Assembly (NCBI GenBank): GCA_017962415.1
Contig: JAGCVK010000075.1
Coordinates: 1-43,666, forward strand
Direction of reading: 5' to 3'
DNA length: 43,666 nucleotides
Source of the DNA: Treponema sp.
Lineage (GTDB): Bacteria > Spirochaetota > Spirochaetia > Treponematales > Treponemataceae
Shown: positions 26,460 through 35,247 of the stretch, one piece after another
Numbering within the stretch: the first letter of the stretch is position 1
Layout: every line of letters begins with the position of its first letter
Made by a program: the position numbers and the translations under genes
The notes under the pieces: generated by a model
Database searches by the model: none
What the model saw: only the letters and a program-made list of their open reading frames with translations
Told to the model about the DNA's origin: nothing

Positions 26460-28230
26460 ACGCCTGATAGTGCTTGAACCTTCAGTTACAATACAGTCAA
26501 TTTTACACGAAATAGTAAGACGCGATGATTACGAGACTTCTTTTGAAACAAACGGAATCAGATTTTTGGTTGCAATGTATAATATGCTGCCCGATGCAGT
26601 TTTAATAAATGCAAGAAATATGAATCCTTCGTGCATAGAAATTGTGCGTTTTATAAAAAGCATTGCGCGCTTTAAGACAATTGCCGTTGGAATTTATGCA
26701 ACAAGCGAGTTTATTTTTTCAGATGAATTTAAAACAAATTGCGGCGCAGATATTTTCTTTAAGTTTGACCAAAATCAAATAATTTCAAATATCGAGCAGC
26801 TAATCGCAAAAAAAGAAACAGGCCTAAATGTTCCGGAAAAAAATGATATTATAAAAACCGGCGTTCAGGAAAAAATATTTTCAATGCTTGAAAATCTGGA
26901 TTCGCTAAAAAATATATCAAAAGAATTTTTGAGTTTAATTGCAGAACTAGGAGAAATTCCAGCGTGTTCGGTTTTTATCAAAACCCAAGAAGGACTTGAA
27001 AGTTTTTATATTTGCGAAGAAAATTTTACAGAAACAGAAATAAATGATTTTTTGAAAGTTTGCACAACTGATTTTGAAAATCTTTTTCCAAATTTAAATA
27101 CAACAAAGTTAATTCCACAGAAAATAGAATCTTTAATTGCGCTTGAACAGTTTCGCTCAAACGAATTGCCGCTTTCAGCATATCAGTTTTTTCCGCTCGT
27201 AGATAATAAAAATATGGTATTTGGCACAGTACATATTGTTCGCGAAGGCTCTTTTACAACAAAACAAACAGATTTACTTGCTTTTTGCGTAAAAGAAGTT
27301 TCAAGGCTTTTCCAAAGTGCAATAAAAATGGAAGTTAAATTAAAATTTGAGCGAAACATCAGAAAGGCTTTTAGCCGTTTTGTTCCCGAACAAATTATAG
27401 ATGAACTCGTAGACGGAGCCGAAACCGAATCTCAGCTTGGCGTTGGTGAAAAACGTGACGTTGCAATTTTGTTCTGTGATATTCGCTCGTTCACAAACAT
27501 AAGCGAATGCAATAAACCAGAAATTATCGTGGGCTTTCTAAACCGCTATTTTACGGCGATGTGCACCGTTATAAAAAAACACGGCGGAACAGTAGATAAA
27601 TTTATGGGCGACGCAATAATGGCAATTTTTGGCGCGCCGGTAAGCTACGAAGACAATTCGCGCCGCGCCCTCGCTGCCGCTTACGAAATGCGAGATGTTT
27701 TAGATACAATTCCGCTTGATGAATTAATTTTACCAAAAGGAATGAAGTTTAACATTGGAATTGGTATTCATTATGGCGATGTAATTGTAGGCTCAATAGG
27801 TTCGGCGGACAAAACAGATTATTCAGTTATTGGAGATAATGTAAATCTTGCAAGCCGAATAGAAGGACTCACAAAAACTTATGGCGCTATGATTATTGTA
27901 AGCGGCGCTGTAAAGGACGACATAAAATCAGGGGATTTTATCTATCGACATCTTGATAATGTAAAAGTAAAAGGAAAAGAAAAGCCAGTTCCGATTTTTG
28001 CAGTTGATAAAACGCTCGAAGATTTTTCTTCAAAATACAGAGAAAGTTATGATAAAGCCTTTTCGCTATACAAAAAAGGCGTATGGAATCTTGCGCGCGA
28101 CTATTTTCAAAAGGCTTTAGATGAAGCTCCTTTGGACAAAGCTGCTAAACTTATGCTTAGCCGGTGCGAAGACTTTATAAAAAAGCCGCCCCTGCATTGG
28201 GACGGCGCAATTGCTTATAATACAAAGTGA
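26452..28230 (+). CDS. Class III adenylate cyclase with degenerate receiver and GAF-like domains
   Basis: A 592-aa protein. Residues 1-125 have a receiver-like fold without the usual phosphorylation Asp, about 145-290 resemble a GAF domain, and 320-520 are a class III cyclase catalytic domain. Metal-binding Asp343 (FCDIRSFTNIS) and Asp387 (KFMGDAIMAIFG) are present, Lys383 and the Asp in TDYSVIGDNVNLASR suit adenine recognition, and Asn and Arg of NLASR stabilise the transition state. A TPR-like segment ends the protein. Its start overlaps the previous frame by 8 nt and its AGGAG lies in the receiver-coding DNA, so it is coupled to the che cluster. Confidence 0.93.
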   Translation: MNKRLIVLEPSVTIQSILHEIVRRDDYETSFETNGIRFLVAMYNMLPDAVLINARNMNPSCIEIVRFIKSIARFKTIAVGIYATSEFIFSDEFKTNCGADIFFKFDQNQIISNIEQLIAKKETGLNVPEKNDIIKTGVQEKIFSMLENLDSLKNISKEFLSLIAELGEIPACSVFIKTQEGLESFYICEENFTETEINDFLKVCTTDFENLFPNLNTTKLIPQKIESLIALEQFRSNELPLSAYQFFPLVDNKNMVFGTVHIVREGSFTTKQTDLLAFCVKEVSRLFQSAIKMEVKLKFERNIRKAFSRFVPEQIIDELVDGAETESQLGVGEKRDVAILFCDIRSFTNISECNKPEIIVGFLNRYFTAMCTVIKKHGGTVDKFMGDAIMAIFGAPVSYEDNSRRALAAAYEMRDVLDTIPLDELILPKGMKFNIGIGIHYGDVIVGSIGSADKTDYSVIGDNVNLASRIEGLTKTYGAMIIVSGAVKDDIKSGDFIYRHLDNVKVKGKEKPVPIFAVDKTLEDFSSKYRESYDKAFSLYKKGVWNLARDYFQKALDEAPLDKAAKLMLSRCEDFIKKPPLHWDGAIAYNTK

Positions 28231-28265
28231 GCGGCGCCTCGCTTGCGCTCGGCGCACCCCCTCAC
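28227..28265. repeat. GC-rich hairpin between convergent genes
   Basis: GTGAG (28227-28231) pairs with CTCAC (28261-28265), and GCGCC (28234-28238) with GGCGC (28251-28255), overlapping the cyclase stop. It has no T-run and resembles a single module of the hairpin repeats elsewhere in the window. Confidence 0.6.
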
Positions 28266-28279
28266 CTTTCAGTTTCAGG

Positions 28280-29968
28280 TTAATCCTGCAAAGCTTCGTA
28301 TCCTTCTTCGCCGGTTCTAACCTTTACAACATTTTGAACATCGTATACGAAAATCTTTCCGTCTCCAATGTGACCAGTATAAAGAACTTCCTTAGCAGCT
28401 GCCACAACAAGATCAACAGGAACTTCGCTAACTACAATATCAACCTTAATCTTAGGAAGAAGAGTCATATCCATTTCAACACCACGATACTTTTGAACGT
28501 TTCCGTGCTGAACACCGCAACCAAGTACGTTTGTTACAGTCATACCAGTTACGTTGATGTCGTTCATTGCAGCCTTAAGCTCGTCGAACTTGCTCTGGCG
28601 TGTAATAATAGTAACCATATGGAACTTTGCATCTGGGCGACTTGTTGCCTTTGTAACAGGAACAGCCTTTTCTGCAGGCACAGAAGAACTTACAGCGGCA
28701 GTTCCACCAACTCCAGCAGCACCTTCAGTCATAACTTGAGGAGCCATAATAAATCCTGCGTAGCTTGAATCAATACCATGTTCCAGCTTATCAAGACCAA
28801 TAATTTCTTCTTCGCGGCTTGCACGAAGTCCGTGGAACTTCTTAATCAGGCTGAAAGTAATTAACATACAAACCGTTGTCCATAGCAAAATTGAACCTTC
28901 ACCAAGAGCCTGAATTCCAAGATGCTTAAAACCGCCACCGTAGAATACACCATTTTCAACATTGAACAAACCATCAGATAAAGTACCCCAAATACCGTTT
29001 GCAAGGTGAACAGCAACAGCACCAACCGGGTCATCAATGTGGAGCTTCATATCAAGGAACTCTACAACAAGAACTACAATGATTCCAGAAACAACACCGA
29101 TGATAGTTGCACCAAGTGCGTCAACAGTAGCACAAGTTGGAGTGATTGCAACAAGACCAGCCAAAGAAGCGTTGAGAGTCATAGAAACATCAGGCTTTCC
29201 GTTCTTAATCCATGTAAAAATCATTGTTGTAACACAAGCAACAGCTGGAGCAATTGTTGTAGTTGTGAAAACAGCAGCCAAACCACCAACACCAAGAAGC
29301 TGAGTACAAGCAGCACCGTTGAAGCCATACCAACCAAACCAAAGAATGAAAGTTCCAAGTGCGCCAAGAGTCAAAGAGTGACCAGGAATAGCGTGAACCT
29401 TTGTTACCTTTCCGTTCTTATCATAATCATACTTTCCAATACGAGGGCCAAGAAAAATTGCACCAATCAAAGCAGCCGTTCCACCAACAGAGTGAATTGC
29501 AGCTCCACCAGCAAAGTCTACAAAACCAAGCTGAACAAGCCAGCCCTGAGAATTCCAAACCCAGCCAGCTTCAATCGGATAAACAACAGCAGAAATTACA
29601 GCAGAATAAATACAGTAAGAACTAAACTTTGTGCGTTCTGCCATAGAACCAGAAACAATAGTTGCAGCAGTTGCACAGAATACAAGGTTGAATACAAAGC
29701 TAGACCAGTCAATTTCAGCAAAGTTAGTAAACAACTGCATATTAGGTTTACCAATCAAACCAAAAAAGTAATTTTCGCTCATCATCAAGCCAAAACCGAG
29801 CAACATAAACATAGGAGTTCCAATACAGAAATCCATAAGGTTTTTCATAATGATATTTCCTGCATTTTTTGCTCGTGTAAAACCAGTTTCAACCATTGCA
29901 AAACCACATTGCATAAAAAATACAAGTGCTGCACCAATAAGGAACCAAACGCTCCAAACTTCACTCAT
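28280..29968 (-). CDS. amt: Ammonium transporter fused to a P-II regulatory domain
   Basis: A 562-aa fusion. Residues 1-400 are an Amt channel with about eleven membrane helices and the family blocks GFAMVETGFTRAKNAGNI, DFAGGAAIHSVGG and SLAGLVAITPTCATVD. After a linker (about 405-448, Ala-rich) the last 113 residues are a P-II protein (VTIITRQSKFDELKAAM to YDVQNVVKVRTGEEG). The T-loop reads YRGVEMDMTLLPK and lacks the uridylylation Tyr found in YRGAEYTVDF. AGGAGG before ATG 29968 fixes the start; an upstream in-frame ATG at 30028 lacks one. The transporter supplies ammonium for GlnN encoded nearby. Confidence 0.95.
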   Translation of the reverse strand: MSEVWSVWFLIGAALVFFMQCGFAMVETGFTRAKNAGNIIMKNLMDFCIGTPMFMLLGFGLMMSENYFFGLIGKPNMQLFTNFAEIDWSSFVFNLVFCATAATIVSGSMAERTKFSSYCIYSAVISAVVYPIEAGWVWNSQGWLVQLGFVDFAGGAAIHSVGGTAALIGAIFLGPRIGKYDYDKNGKVTKVHAIPGHSLTLGALGTFILWFGWYGFNGAACTQLLGVGGLAAVFTTTTIAPAVACVTTMIFTWIKNGKPDVSMTLNASLAGLVAITPTCATVDALGATIIGVVSGIIVVLVVEFLDMKLHIDDPVGAVAVHLANGIWGTLSDGLFNVENGVFYGGGFKHLGIQALGEGSILLWTTVCMLITFSLIKKFHGLRASREEEIIGLDKLEHGIDSSYAGFIMAPQVMTEGAAGVGGTAAVSSSVPAEKAVPVTKATSRPDAKFHMVTIITRQSKFDELKAAMNDINVTGMTVTNVLGCGVQHGNVQKYRGVEMDMTLLPKIKVDIVVSEVPVDLVVAAAKEVLYTGHIGDGKIFVYDVQNVVKVRTGEEGYEALQD

Positions 29969-30022
29969 AATATCCTCCTCGTGAAAGTTCAAATATTTAG
30001 TAAAATCTTTTATAGGGTGTTT

Positions 30023-30232
30023 CCCCAAGAGCCTGTCTAACGACAGCCTCTTGGGGCCGGGCTTTCCGCCATTACGCTTACGCTTCAGCCACCCCAGCTA
30101 TCGCTGGCCTTCGCAGCAAAGCTGCTCGGAGACTCGCTCAAAATGCTCCACCGGAGCATTTTGCCGGCTTTCAGCCGTCGCTCCCTAGGTGGCCTTGCGC
30201 AGCCTTCGGCTGCGCAAGTGGCTCCAATCCCT
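30023..30232. repeat. Five-hairpin modular repeat in the amt leader
   Basis: A GC-rich block with hairpins at 30023-30056 (15-bp arms, one mismatch), 30113-30125 (GCAGC/GCTGC), 30139-30163 (CAAAATGCTCC/GGAGCATTTTG) and 30194-30218 (CTTGCGCAGCC/GGCTGCGCAAG), joined by linkers such as CGGGCTTTCCGCCATTACGC. The complement carries TGAAGCGTAAGCG, also found at 12728-12740. It lies just upstream of the amt ribosome binding site. Confidence 0.85.
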
Positions 30233-30244
30233 AACACAAAAAAC

Positions 30245-30477
30245 AAAAGGCGCCGCATTTTTTGTGCCGTTGTACACCAGCCAAAAAACACGACGCCTTT
30301 GTCTTTCTTCAAATAAAAAAAACGCTGCGTTTCTCCGTTCCTAAAAACGAAAAATCGCAGCGTCGTTGCCACAAATAAAAAAATACCGTAAACATTATTT
30401 TTTTATTAATGCATTTTTGCATTGCAAAAAGTGCTAAAAAAAATTAAGGCGTCGAAGAATTCTTTCTTCGACGCCTT
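30245..30477 (-). promoter_or_regulatory. Three tandem terminator-like hairpins in the amt leader
   Basis: Read on the minus strand: hairpin 1 (30446-30477, 14-bp stem starting AAGGCGTCGAAGAA) followed by AATTTTTTTT; hairpin 2 (30322-30363, ACGCTGCG/CGCAGCGT) followed by eight T; hairpin 3 (30246-30300, AAAGGCGTCG arm with G-U pairs) followed by TTTTGTTTTTTG. An A/T hairpin lies at 30376-30407. All are between the promoter at 30494 and the amt start, so each could act as an attenuator. Confidence 0.75.
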
Positions 30478-30493
30478 TGTCTAAGTTGATATA

Positions 30494-30522
30494 ATTATAT
30501 AATATTATAAAAAAAAAGTCAA
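30494..30522 (-). promoter_or_regulatory. Promoter of amt
   Basis: On the minus strand TTGACT (30517-30522), a T-rich 17-nt spacer, and TATAAT (30494-30499). Transcription would start near 30487, making a leader of about 520 nt in which the first hairpin begins about 10 nt downstream. Confidence 0.8.
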
Positions 30523-30523
30523 T

Positions 30524-31495
30524 CTATTTGATTAGAAACTCCCATCGGTTTCGCATATAAAGTTCTGTTATAGCCATTCGTTCAAGATATGAAAGTTCAA
30601 AATAATGAGTTTCAAAATATTTTTCTAATATAATAATTGATTCATAAGAATTTAGATATTCTTTTGGTTTTACATTATTTAACTTGGCAGTGAGTTCATC
30701 ATATAGTTTCTTTTCAGTTTCATTCAGATTAAACTTCTTTAAAGATTCAGAAGTTATAAAATCTGCATATTTTGAATGCAGATAATTATAATGCATTAAA
30801 GCATAATTACAGGCATGCAAAAACTCTTTGGGAAATCTAATTTTACCAAATCCAAAATCAGAAGATTCAATATCATAATAACAAATATTATCATGTTTGG
30901 TTATAAGTTTGTCGGTTTCAGTAAAATTAATCAAAATGGATTTTTTCCCATTTTCATGATAAATGTCTATCAAATATTGATTCTGTCCATTAAATGCAAA
31001 AGCTATCAAATATTTTAAGTGAAATTCATGAACAATATATATTTTTTTATAATAATTTGTACATAATTCAGAAGGTGAATTAACTAATGCTCCTACAATA
31101 CCAGAAAAAAGCTCCTGAGAAACATAATTTTCATCCATTTTTTGCATAATATAAAGAGCAATATAAATTGCATCAGAACAATCATCAATATGTGCAACAT
31201 TATTTTTCCAATCATATCTATAATAAAGTTCAGGATACGTATAATGCAACTCATCATCTACAATCGCTTTAAAACGTTGTTGTGCATTTATGATTTCTAT
31301 TTCAGGAAAATCATTTATAGTTTCCATTGGAAAATTAAAAGATTCATTTGTAACATAATCTTCATCAAACTCGTAATCATATTCACTAAAACCGTAAATA
31401 TTTTTTTTAGTATAAGATTCTTCTGCAAATAAAAGGGCACAAAAACTTGTAAATAAAAATGCAAAAACTCCCATAACTTTTGTTCTTCTGTTCAT
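30524..31495 (-). CDS. Secreted protein of unknown function
   Basis: A 323-aa protein with a signal peptide at the start (MNRRTKVMGVFAFLFTSFCA, cleavage near LLFAEES). The mature part is rich in Tyr, Asp and Glu, with no motif that I recognise. AGGAG precedes the ATG. It lies 9 nt downstream of the isochorismatase-like gene on the same strand and is probably the last gene of that operon. Function unknown. Confidence 0.75.
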   Translation of the reverse strand: MNRRTKVMGVFAFLFTSFCALLFAEESYTKKNIYGFSEYDYEFDEDYVTNESFNFPMETINDFPEIEIINAQQRFKAIVDDELHYTYPELYYRYDWKNNVAHIDDCSDAIYIALYIMQKMDENYVSQELFSGIVGALVNSPSELCTNYYKKIYIVHEFHLKYLIAFAFNGQNQYLIDIYHENGKKSILINFTETDKLITKHDNICYYDIESSDFGFGKIRFPKEFLHACNYALMHYNYLHSKYADFITSESLKKFNLNETEKKLYDELTAKLNNVKPKEYLNSYESIIILEKYFETHYFELSYLERMAITELYMRNRWEFLIK

Positions 31496-31504
31496 GAAAA
31501 ACTC

Positions 31505-32032
31505 CTAAAATTTATTTAATATTTCGATAGCCGTTTCAAGACTGACACATGAAGCAAAACGTTTTGGCCACATCATACTATTATAATAATTGTAAGTTGT
31601 TTCTTTATCCATAAAATCATTATCAACAGTTGAGTTAGTTCCAGCAGGAATAATTACTTTGAAGCCTCTCTCAAAAGCTGATTTTACACTTGCGTCAATG
31701 CATAAATTTGTCTGAAGACCAACAATCATAAGAGAATCTTCTTTTTTATCTCGAAGATAGCTCACTAAATCTTTATTACCAAAACAGCTGTTTATAGTTT
31801 TTGTAAAGATTTTTTCGTCTTTGCAAGGAGCAACTTCGTCTGCAATTTCAAATGCTTTATCACCAAAAGAAAAACCAGAACCTTTTCCGTCATCATGCTG
31901 AATATAAATTACTTCAATATGATTTTTTCGCGCTGCTTCAAGCACTTTGTTCGTACTTTTTATGAAACCTTCATAATCATAAAGCCGTTCGTTTGTAATT
32001 CCTTTTTGAATATCAATTGCAAGAACTGTCAT
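31505..32032 (-). CDS. Isochorismatase-like cysteine hydrolase
   Basis: A 175-aa member of the cysteine hydrolase family. The catalytic triad is visible as Asp7 (VLAIDIQKG), Lys78 (IFTKTINSCF) and Cys111 (LQTNLCIDASV). Relatives act on nicotinamide, isochorismate, N-carbamoyl amides or related compounds; the substrate is not readable here. Its ATG overlaps the stop of the acetyltransferase gene by one base (TAATG), so the two are co-translated. Confidence 0.9.
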   Translation of the reverse strand: MTVLAIDIQKGITNERLYDYEGFIKSTNKVLEAARKNHIEVIYIQHDDGKGSGFSFGDKAFEIADEVAPCKDEKIFTKTINSCFGNKDLVSYLRDKKEDSLMIVGLQTNLCIDASVKSAFERGFKVIIPAGTNSTVDNDFMDKETTYNYYNSMMWPKRFASCVSLETAIEILNKF

Positions 32033-32616
32033 TAATCTAAAAAATCCTTTGTGTTAATTTTTGAAAATGGTATAAAATTTGCCATTTTTGTTTTATGCTC
32101 AGAAATAATTTTTTCCATATAGATTAAACTGTACCAGCGGCCAAATTTATAACCGCAGCTTGAAAAACGGGCAACAGTTTTGTAACCAGTTGCAGAATGA
32201 AAACGTTCGCTGTTTCTTGTAAGATATTCGTCTTCGTTTTCAATTGGATCTGCAATTCCAGCATAAAGATTTGTGACATTTTGCTTTGATAAAATTTCTT
32301 CGAGTTTTTGGTAAAGAAGTTTTCCAAGTCCTTTTCTGTGAAAATCTTTATGAATGTAAATTGAAGTTTCTGCAACCCAATCATAAGCTGCACGAGCGCC
32401 AAAACGGCTTACATAAACATAACCGGCAATTTTTCCGTCAATTTCTGCAATTAAATAAGGATAATTTTGAAGTGTTGTACAAATGCGGTTTTCAAATTCT
32501 AAAAGCGAAGGAACTTCATACTCAAAAGAAATTGCAGTATTTTTTACATAATAAGAATAAATCTCAAGTAAAGCAGCTGCATCATTTTTTGTTGCAACTC
32601 TGATTTTAACTTCCAC
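32032..32616 (-). CDS. GNAT N-acetyltransferase, phosphinothricin-type
   Basis: A 194-aa acetyltransferase of the GNAT fold. IRVATKNDAAALLEIYSYYV starts the domain, HKDFHRKGLGKLLYQKL is the acetyl-CoA pyrophosphate-binding motif A (near residue 95), and GYKFGRWYSLIYME is typical of the phosphinothricin acetyltransferase-like subgroup. The start codon is GTG at 32616, with AGAGGT 5-6 nt upstream. It heads a three-gene minus-strand operon with the hydrolase and a secreted protein. Confidence 0.88.
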   Translation of the reverse strand: MEVKIRVATKNDAAALLEIYSYYVKNTAISFEYEVPSLLEFENRICTTLQNYPYLIAEIDGKIAGYVYVSRFGARAAYDWVAETSIYIHKDFHRKGLGKLLYQKLEEILSKQNVTNLYAGIADPIENEDEYLTRNSERFHSATGYKTVARFSSCGYKFGRWYSLIYMEKIISEHKTKMANFIPFSKINTKDFLD

Positions 32617-32657
32617 TTTTTACCTCTTTCAAAAATGGCTTTTTAATTAGCCAGTAA

Positions 32658-32692
32658 ACCTATATTACTCTTTTGAAAAAGCATTTACAAGA
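32658..32692 (-). promoter_or_regulatory. Promoter of the GNAT operon
   Basis: On the minus strand TTGTAA, a 17-nt spacer and TAATAT, placed about 40-50 nt upstream of the GTG start at 32616. This is the only reasonable -35/-10 pair in the interval; coordinates are approximate. Confidence 0.5.
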
Positions 32693-32706
32693 GATTTAAA
32701 AAGAAA

Positions 32707-32737
32707 GCAAAGCGGTCGCCGCAGGCGACCGCTTTGC
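32707..32737. repeat. Perfect 14-bp hairpin downstream of glnN
   Basis: GCAAAGCGGTCGCC (32707-32720), loop GCA, and its exact complement at 32724-32737. It has no T-run on the glnN strand. It is like the three-nt-loop hairpins of the modular repeats (for example 12759-12787). Confidence 0.75.
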
Positions 32738-32796
32738 ACTTAAATTATTATTTAAACTAACAATTTAACTAGTTTAGCAACTATAAAACTCCAAAA

Positions 32797-34902
32797 CTAT
32801 CTAACGCTGAACAACAAATCGCCGTAGCTTGGGAATGGCCAAAGTGCTTTTGGAGTAATAGTTTCAAGTTCATCAGCACAAAGGCGCAATTCGTTCATTG
32901 CAGCAAAAACATGCTCGCGATAGAAGAATGCAGTTTTGCTTGAATCTCCGCTATCAGCAATTTTCTTAGCTTCAAGAACTTCGCTTTCAAGTTTTTCAGT
33001 TTTGCTGTAAATGCAGCTTGTAAGAGTTGAAACTTTTTTGAGCATTGAGCTTTCGTAAGTTGTATCGCACTCGCCGCATGCAGCTTTTTTCAAGCCGATT
33101 GTTTCTGCAAGTTTGTTTGCATATTTGCTTGCAGCTGGCAAAATATCTTTCTTTGCCATTTCAAGCATTGTTTCTGCTTCAATATTGATAATCTTTGAGT
33201 AGTTTTCGTTATGAATCTCAAAGCGGCTTGTAAGTTCAACCTTGCTGTAAACACCAAACTTTTCGAATACTCGTATGTTCTTTTCATCAAGAATGTGTGG
33301 AAGAGCTTCTGGTGTAGATTTTAGGTTGTAAAGTCCGCGCTTTTCAGCTTCGCGAACCCAAGAATCATCATAACCGTTTCCGTTGAAAATAATTCTCTTG
33401 TGCTCTTTAATTGTCTTCAAAATCAAGTCGTGCAAATCACCTTTAAAGTCTTTTGATTTTTCAAGTAAATCTGCAAACTGGCTTAATTCTTCAGCAACAA
33501 CAGTATTTAAGAATACGTTTGCGCAGGCAATAGATTCATTTGAACCAAGCATACGGAACTCAAACTTGTTACCAGTAAAAGCAAATGGTGAAGTACGGTT
33601 ACGGTCAGTAGTATCTTTGTTGAAGTCAGGCAAAACAGTAACACCAATCTGCATCTTTTCTTTTTCGTGCTTTCCGTATGGAACGCCCTTTTCAATACTG
33701 TCAAGAATTGCAGAAAGTTCATCTCCAAGGAAGATAGAAATAATAGCAGGAGGCGCCTCGTTAGCTCCAAGACGGTGGTCGTTACCAGCCGAAGCTACAG
33801 AAATACGCAGCAAATCCTGATACTCATCAACAGCCTTAATAATTGCACACAAGAATAAAAGGAACTGAGCATTCTGATCTGGGGTTGCACCAGGATCAAG
33901 AAGGTTCTTTCCAGTATTTGTAGAAATAGACCAGTTGTTATGTTTACCACTTCCGTTTACACCGGCAAATGGTTTTTCGTGCAAAAGACATACCATTCCG
34001 TGTCGGCTTGCAACCTTACGCATCATTTCCATAGTAAGCTGGTTGTGGTCGCAGGCAAGGTTTGTTGTGCTGAAAATCGGTGCCAGTTCGTGCTGAGCTG
34101 GAGCAACTTCGTTATGTTCAGTTTTAGCCAAGATTCCAAGCTTCCAAAGTTCGCGGTTTAAATCCTTCATAAACTCCTGAACACGAGGTTTAATCATACC
34201 AAAGTAATGATCTTCCAGTTCCTGTCCTTTAGGAGCCTTAGCACCAAACAAAGTGCGGCCAGTATAAATCAAGTCTTCGCGCTTATCGTAAACGCTCTTG
34301 TCTACAAGAAAGTATTCCTGCTCAGGACCAACAGTTGTTTTTACGCTTGTAACAGCTTCGTTGCCTTCAAAAAGTTTAAGCACACGAACAGCCTGTTTTG
34401 AAATTGCCTGCATAGAGCGGAGCAAAGGAGTCTTTTTATCCAAAGCTTCACCAGTATAAGAACAGAAAGCAGTTGGAATACAAAGAGTTCCGTCTTTTAT
34501 AAATGCATAAGAAGTTGGGTCCCATGCAGTATATCCACGAGCTTCAAAAGTAGCGCGAATACCACCACTTGGGAAAGAAGAAGCATCAGGTTCACCCTGA
34601 ACAAGCTCCTTACCGCTAAACTCCATAATAACTTTTCCGTCGCTAGCAGGAGTAATAAAGCTGTCGTGTTTTTCGGCAGTAATTCCAGTAAGCGGCTGGA
34701 ACCAGTGAGTATAATGAGTTGCTCCCTTTTCAATAGCCCAGTCTTTCATAGCGTTTGCAACAACAGTTGCAACAGAAGCGTCGAGTTTTTCGCCACCTTC
34801 AATAGTTTTCATCAGCTGTTTGTAAGTTTCTTTAGGCAGCCGAGCTTTCATAACAGTTTCGTTAAAAACGTTTTCGCCAAAAATTGGTGTTACTTCGTCC
34901 AT
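32797..34902 (-). CDS. glnN: Glutamine synthetase type III
   Basis: A 701-aa ATP-dependent enzyme that makes glutamine from glutamate and ammonium, of the large type III class (about 700 aa) in contrast to GlnA of about 450 aa. GS signature regions include [34 protein letters not shown] and [19 protein letters not shown] precedes the ATG. A long leader with two hairpins and a modular repeat separates it from its promoter at 35248-35276. The encoded enzyme would use ammonium from the Amt-PII transporter and supply glutamine to CarA. Confidence 0.96.
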   Translation of the reverse strand: MDEVTPIFGENVFNETVMKARLPKETYKQLMKTIEGGEKLDASVATVVANAMKDWAIEKGATHYTHWFQPLTGITAEKHDSFITPASDGKVIMEFSGKELVQGEPDASSFPSGGIRATFEARGYTAWDPTSYAFIKDGTLCIPTAFCSYTGEALDKKTPLLRSMQAISKQAVRVLKLFEGNEAVTSVKTTVGPEQEYFLVDKSVYDKREDLIYTGRTLFGAKAPKGQELEDHYFGMIKPRVQEFMKDLNRELWKLGILAKTEHNEVAPAQHELAPIFSTTNLACDHNQLTMEMMRKVASRHGMVCLLHEKPFAGVNGSGKHNNWSISTNTGKNLLDPGATPDQNAQFLLFLCAIIKAVDEYQDLLRISVASAGNDHRLGANEAPPAIISIFLGDELSAILDSIEKGVPYGKHEKEKMQIGVTVLPDFNKDTTDRNRTSPFAFTGNKFEFRMLGSNESIACANVFLNTVVAEELSQFADLLEKSKDFKGDLHDLILKTIKEHKRIIFNGNGYDDSWVREAEKRGLYNLKSTPEALPHILDEKNIRVFEKFGVYSKVELTSRFEIHNENYSKIINIEAETMLEMAKKDILPAASKYANKLAETIGLKKAACGECDTTYESSMLKKVSTLTSCIYSKTEKLESEVLEAKKIADSGDSSKTAFFYREHVFAAMNELRLCADELETITPKALWPFPSYGDLLFSVR

Positions 34903-34923
34903 CTTTTTAATCTCCTTGATATT

Positions 34924-35057
34924 GAGGGTCCCGCCGCTACGCGGCGGTCGCTATGTCCGCACTTCGCTAACGCTCATCGTCCTCGCGATGGTGGTTTCGA
35001 CAAGCTCAACCACCATCGCTCCGGTCGACCGCTTCGCGGGTGCTCCCAGCGCTACCC
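34924..35057. repeat. Modular hairpin repeat in the glnN leader, copy 2
   Basis: Conserved linkers match copy 1 (34949-34986 against 15271-15308 with one difference; GTGCTCCCAGCGCT is shared). The variable slots hold different hairpins: CCGCCGC/GCGGCGG around 34931-34947, GATGGTGGTT/AACCACCATC at 34987-35017, and ACCGC/GCGGG near 35028-35040. It sits directly before the glnN ribosome binding site. Confidence 0.88.
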
Positions 35058-35071
35058 CAAATGTTAAAGAC

Positions 35072-35121
35072 AAAGGCGCCGCATACTTTTGGAGCGTCCT
35101 CCAAAAATTTGCAGCGCCTTT
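35072..35121 (-). promoter_or_regulatory. Second hairpin in the glnN leader
   Basis: Arms from AAAGGCGCCGCATACTTTTG (35072-35091) and the region ending GCAGCGCCTTT (35111-35121) form an interrupted stem. The GGCGCCGCAT core is shared with the third amt leader hairpin at 30249-30258. The T-run on the minus strand is weak (TTTGTCTTT). Confidence 0.65.
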
Positions 35122-35199
35122 GCCGTAAAGTTACCAAAATAATTTTTCACCTTTTGCTTTACGCATTTTTGCTTTACAAAAAGTGTTCAAAAACAAAAA

Positions 35200-35228
35200 A
35201 GGTCGCAGAAATACCATTTCTGCGACCT
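35200..35228 (-). promoter_or_regulatory. First, terminator-like hairpin in the glnN leader
   Basis: A perfect 13-bp stem (AGGTCGCAGAAAT and ATTTCTGCGACCT on the minus strand) with a 3-nt loop, then TTTTTTGTTTTTG. It lies about 15 nt after the predicted transcription start and about 300 nt before the glnN ATG, so full-length transcription has to pass it. Confidence 0.8.
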
Positions 35229-35247
35229 CGTTGTCGTTTATGCCTTT

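Noticed and set aside
29006..30040. Long open frame of 344 codons on the plus strand
   Set aside because: It is fully antisense to amt, whose membrane and P-II motifs are unmistakable; the composition is a reading shadow (rich in Ser, Asn, Cys) without a ribosome binding site.
30085..30372. Minus-strand open frame of 95 codons
   Set aside because: It runs through the hairpin repeats and terminator-like hairpins of the amt leader and has no family resemblance.
33383..33820. Plus-strand frames within glnN
   Set aside because: Antisense shadows of a well-defined type III glutamine synthetase.
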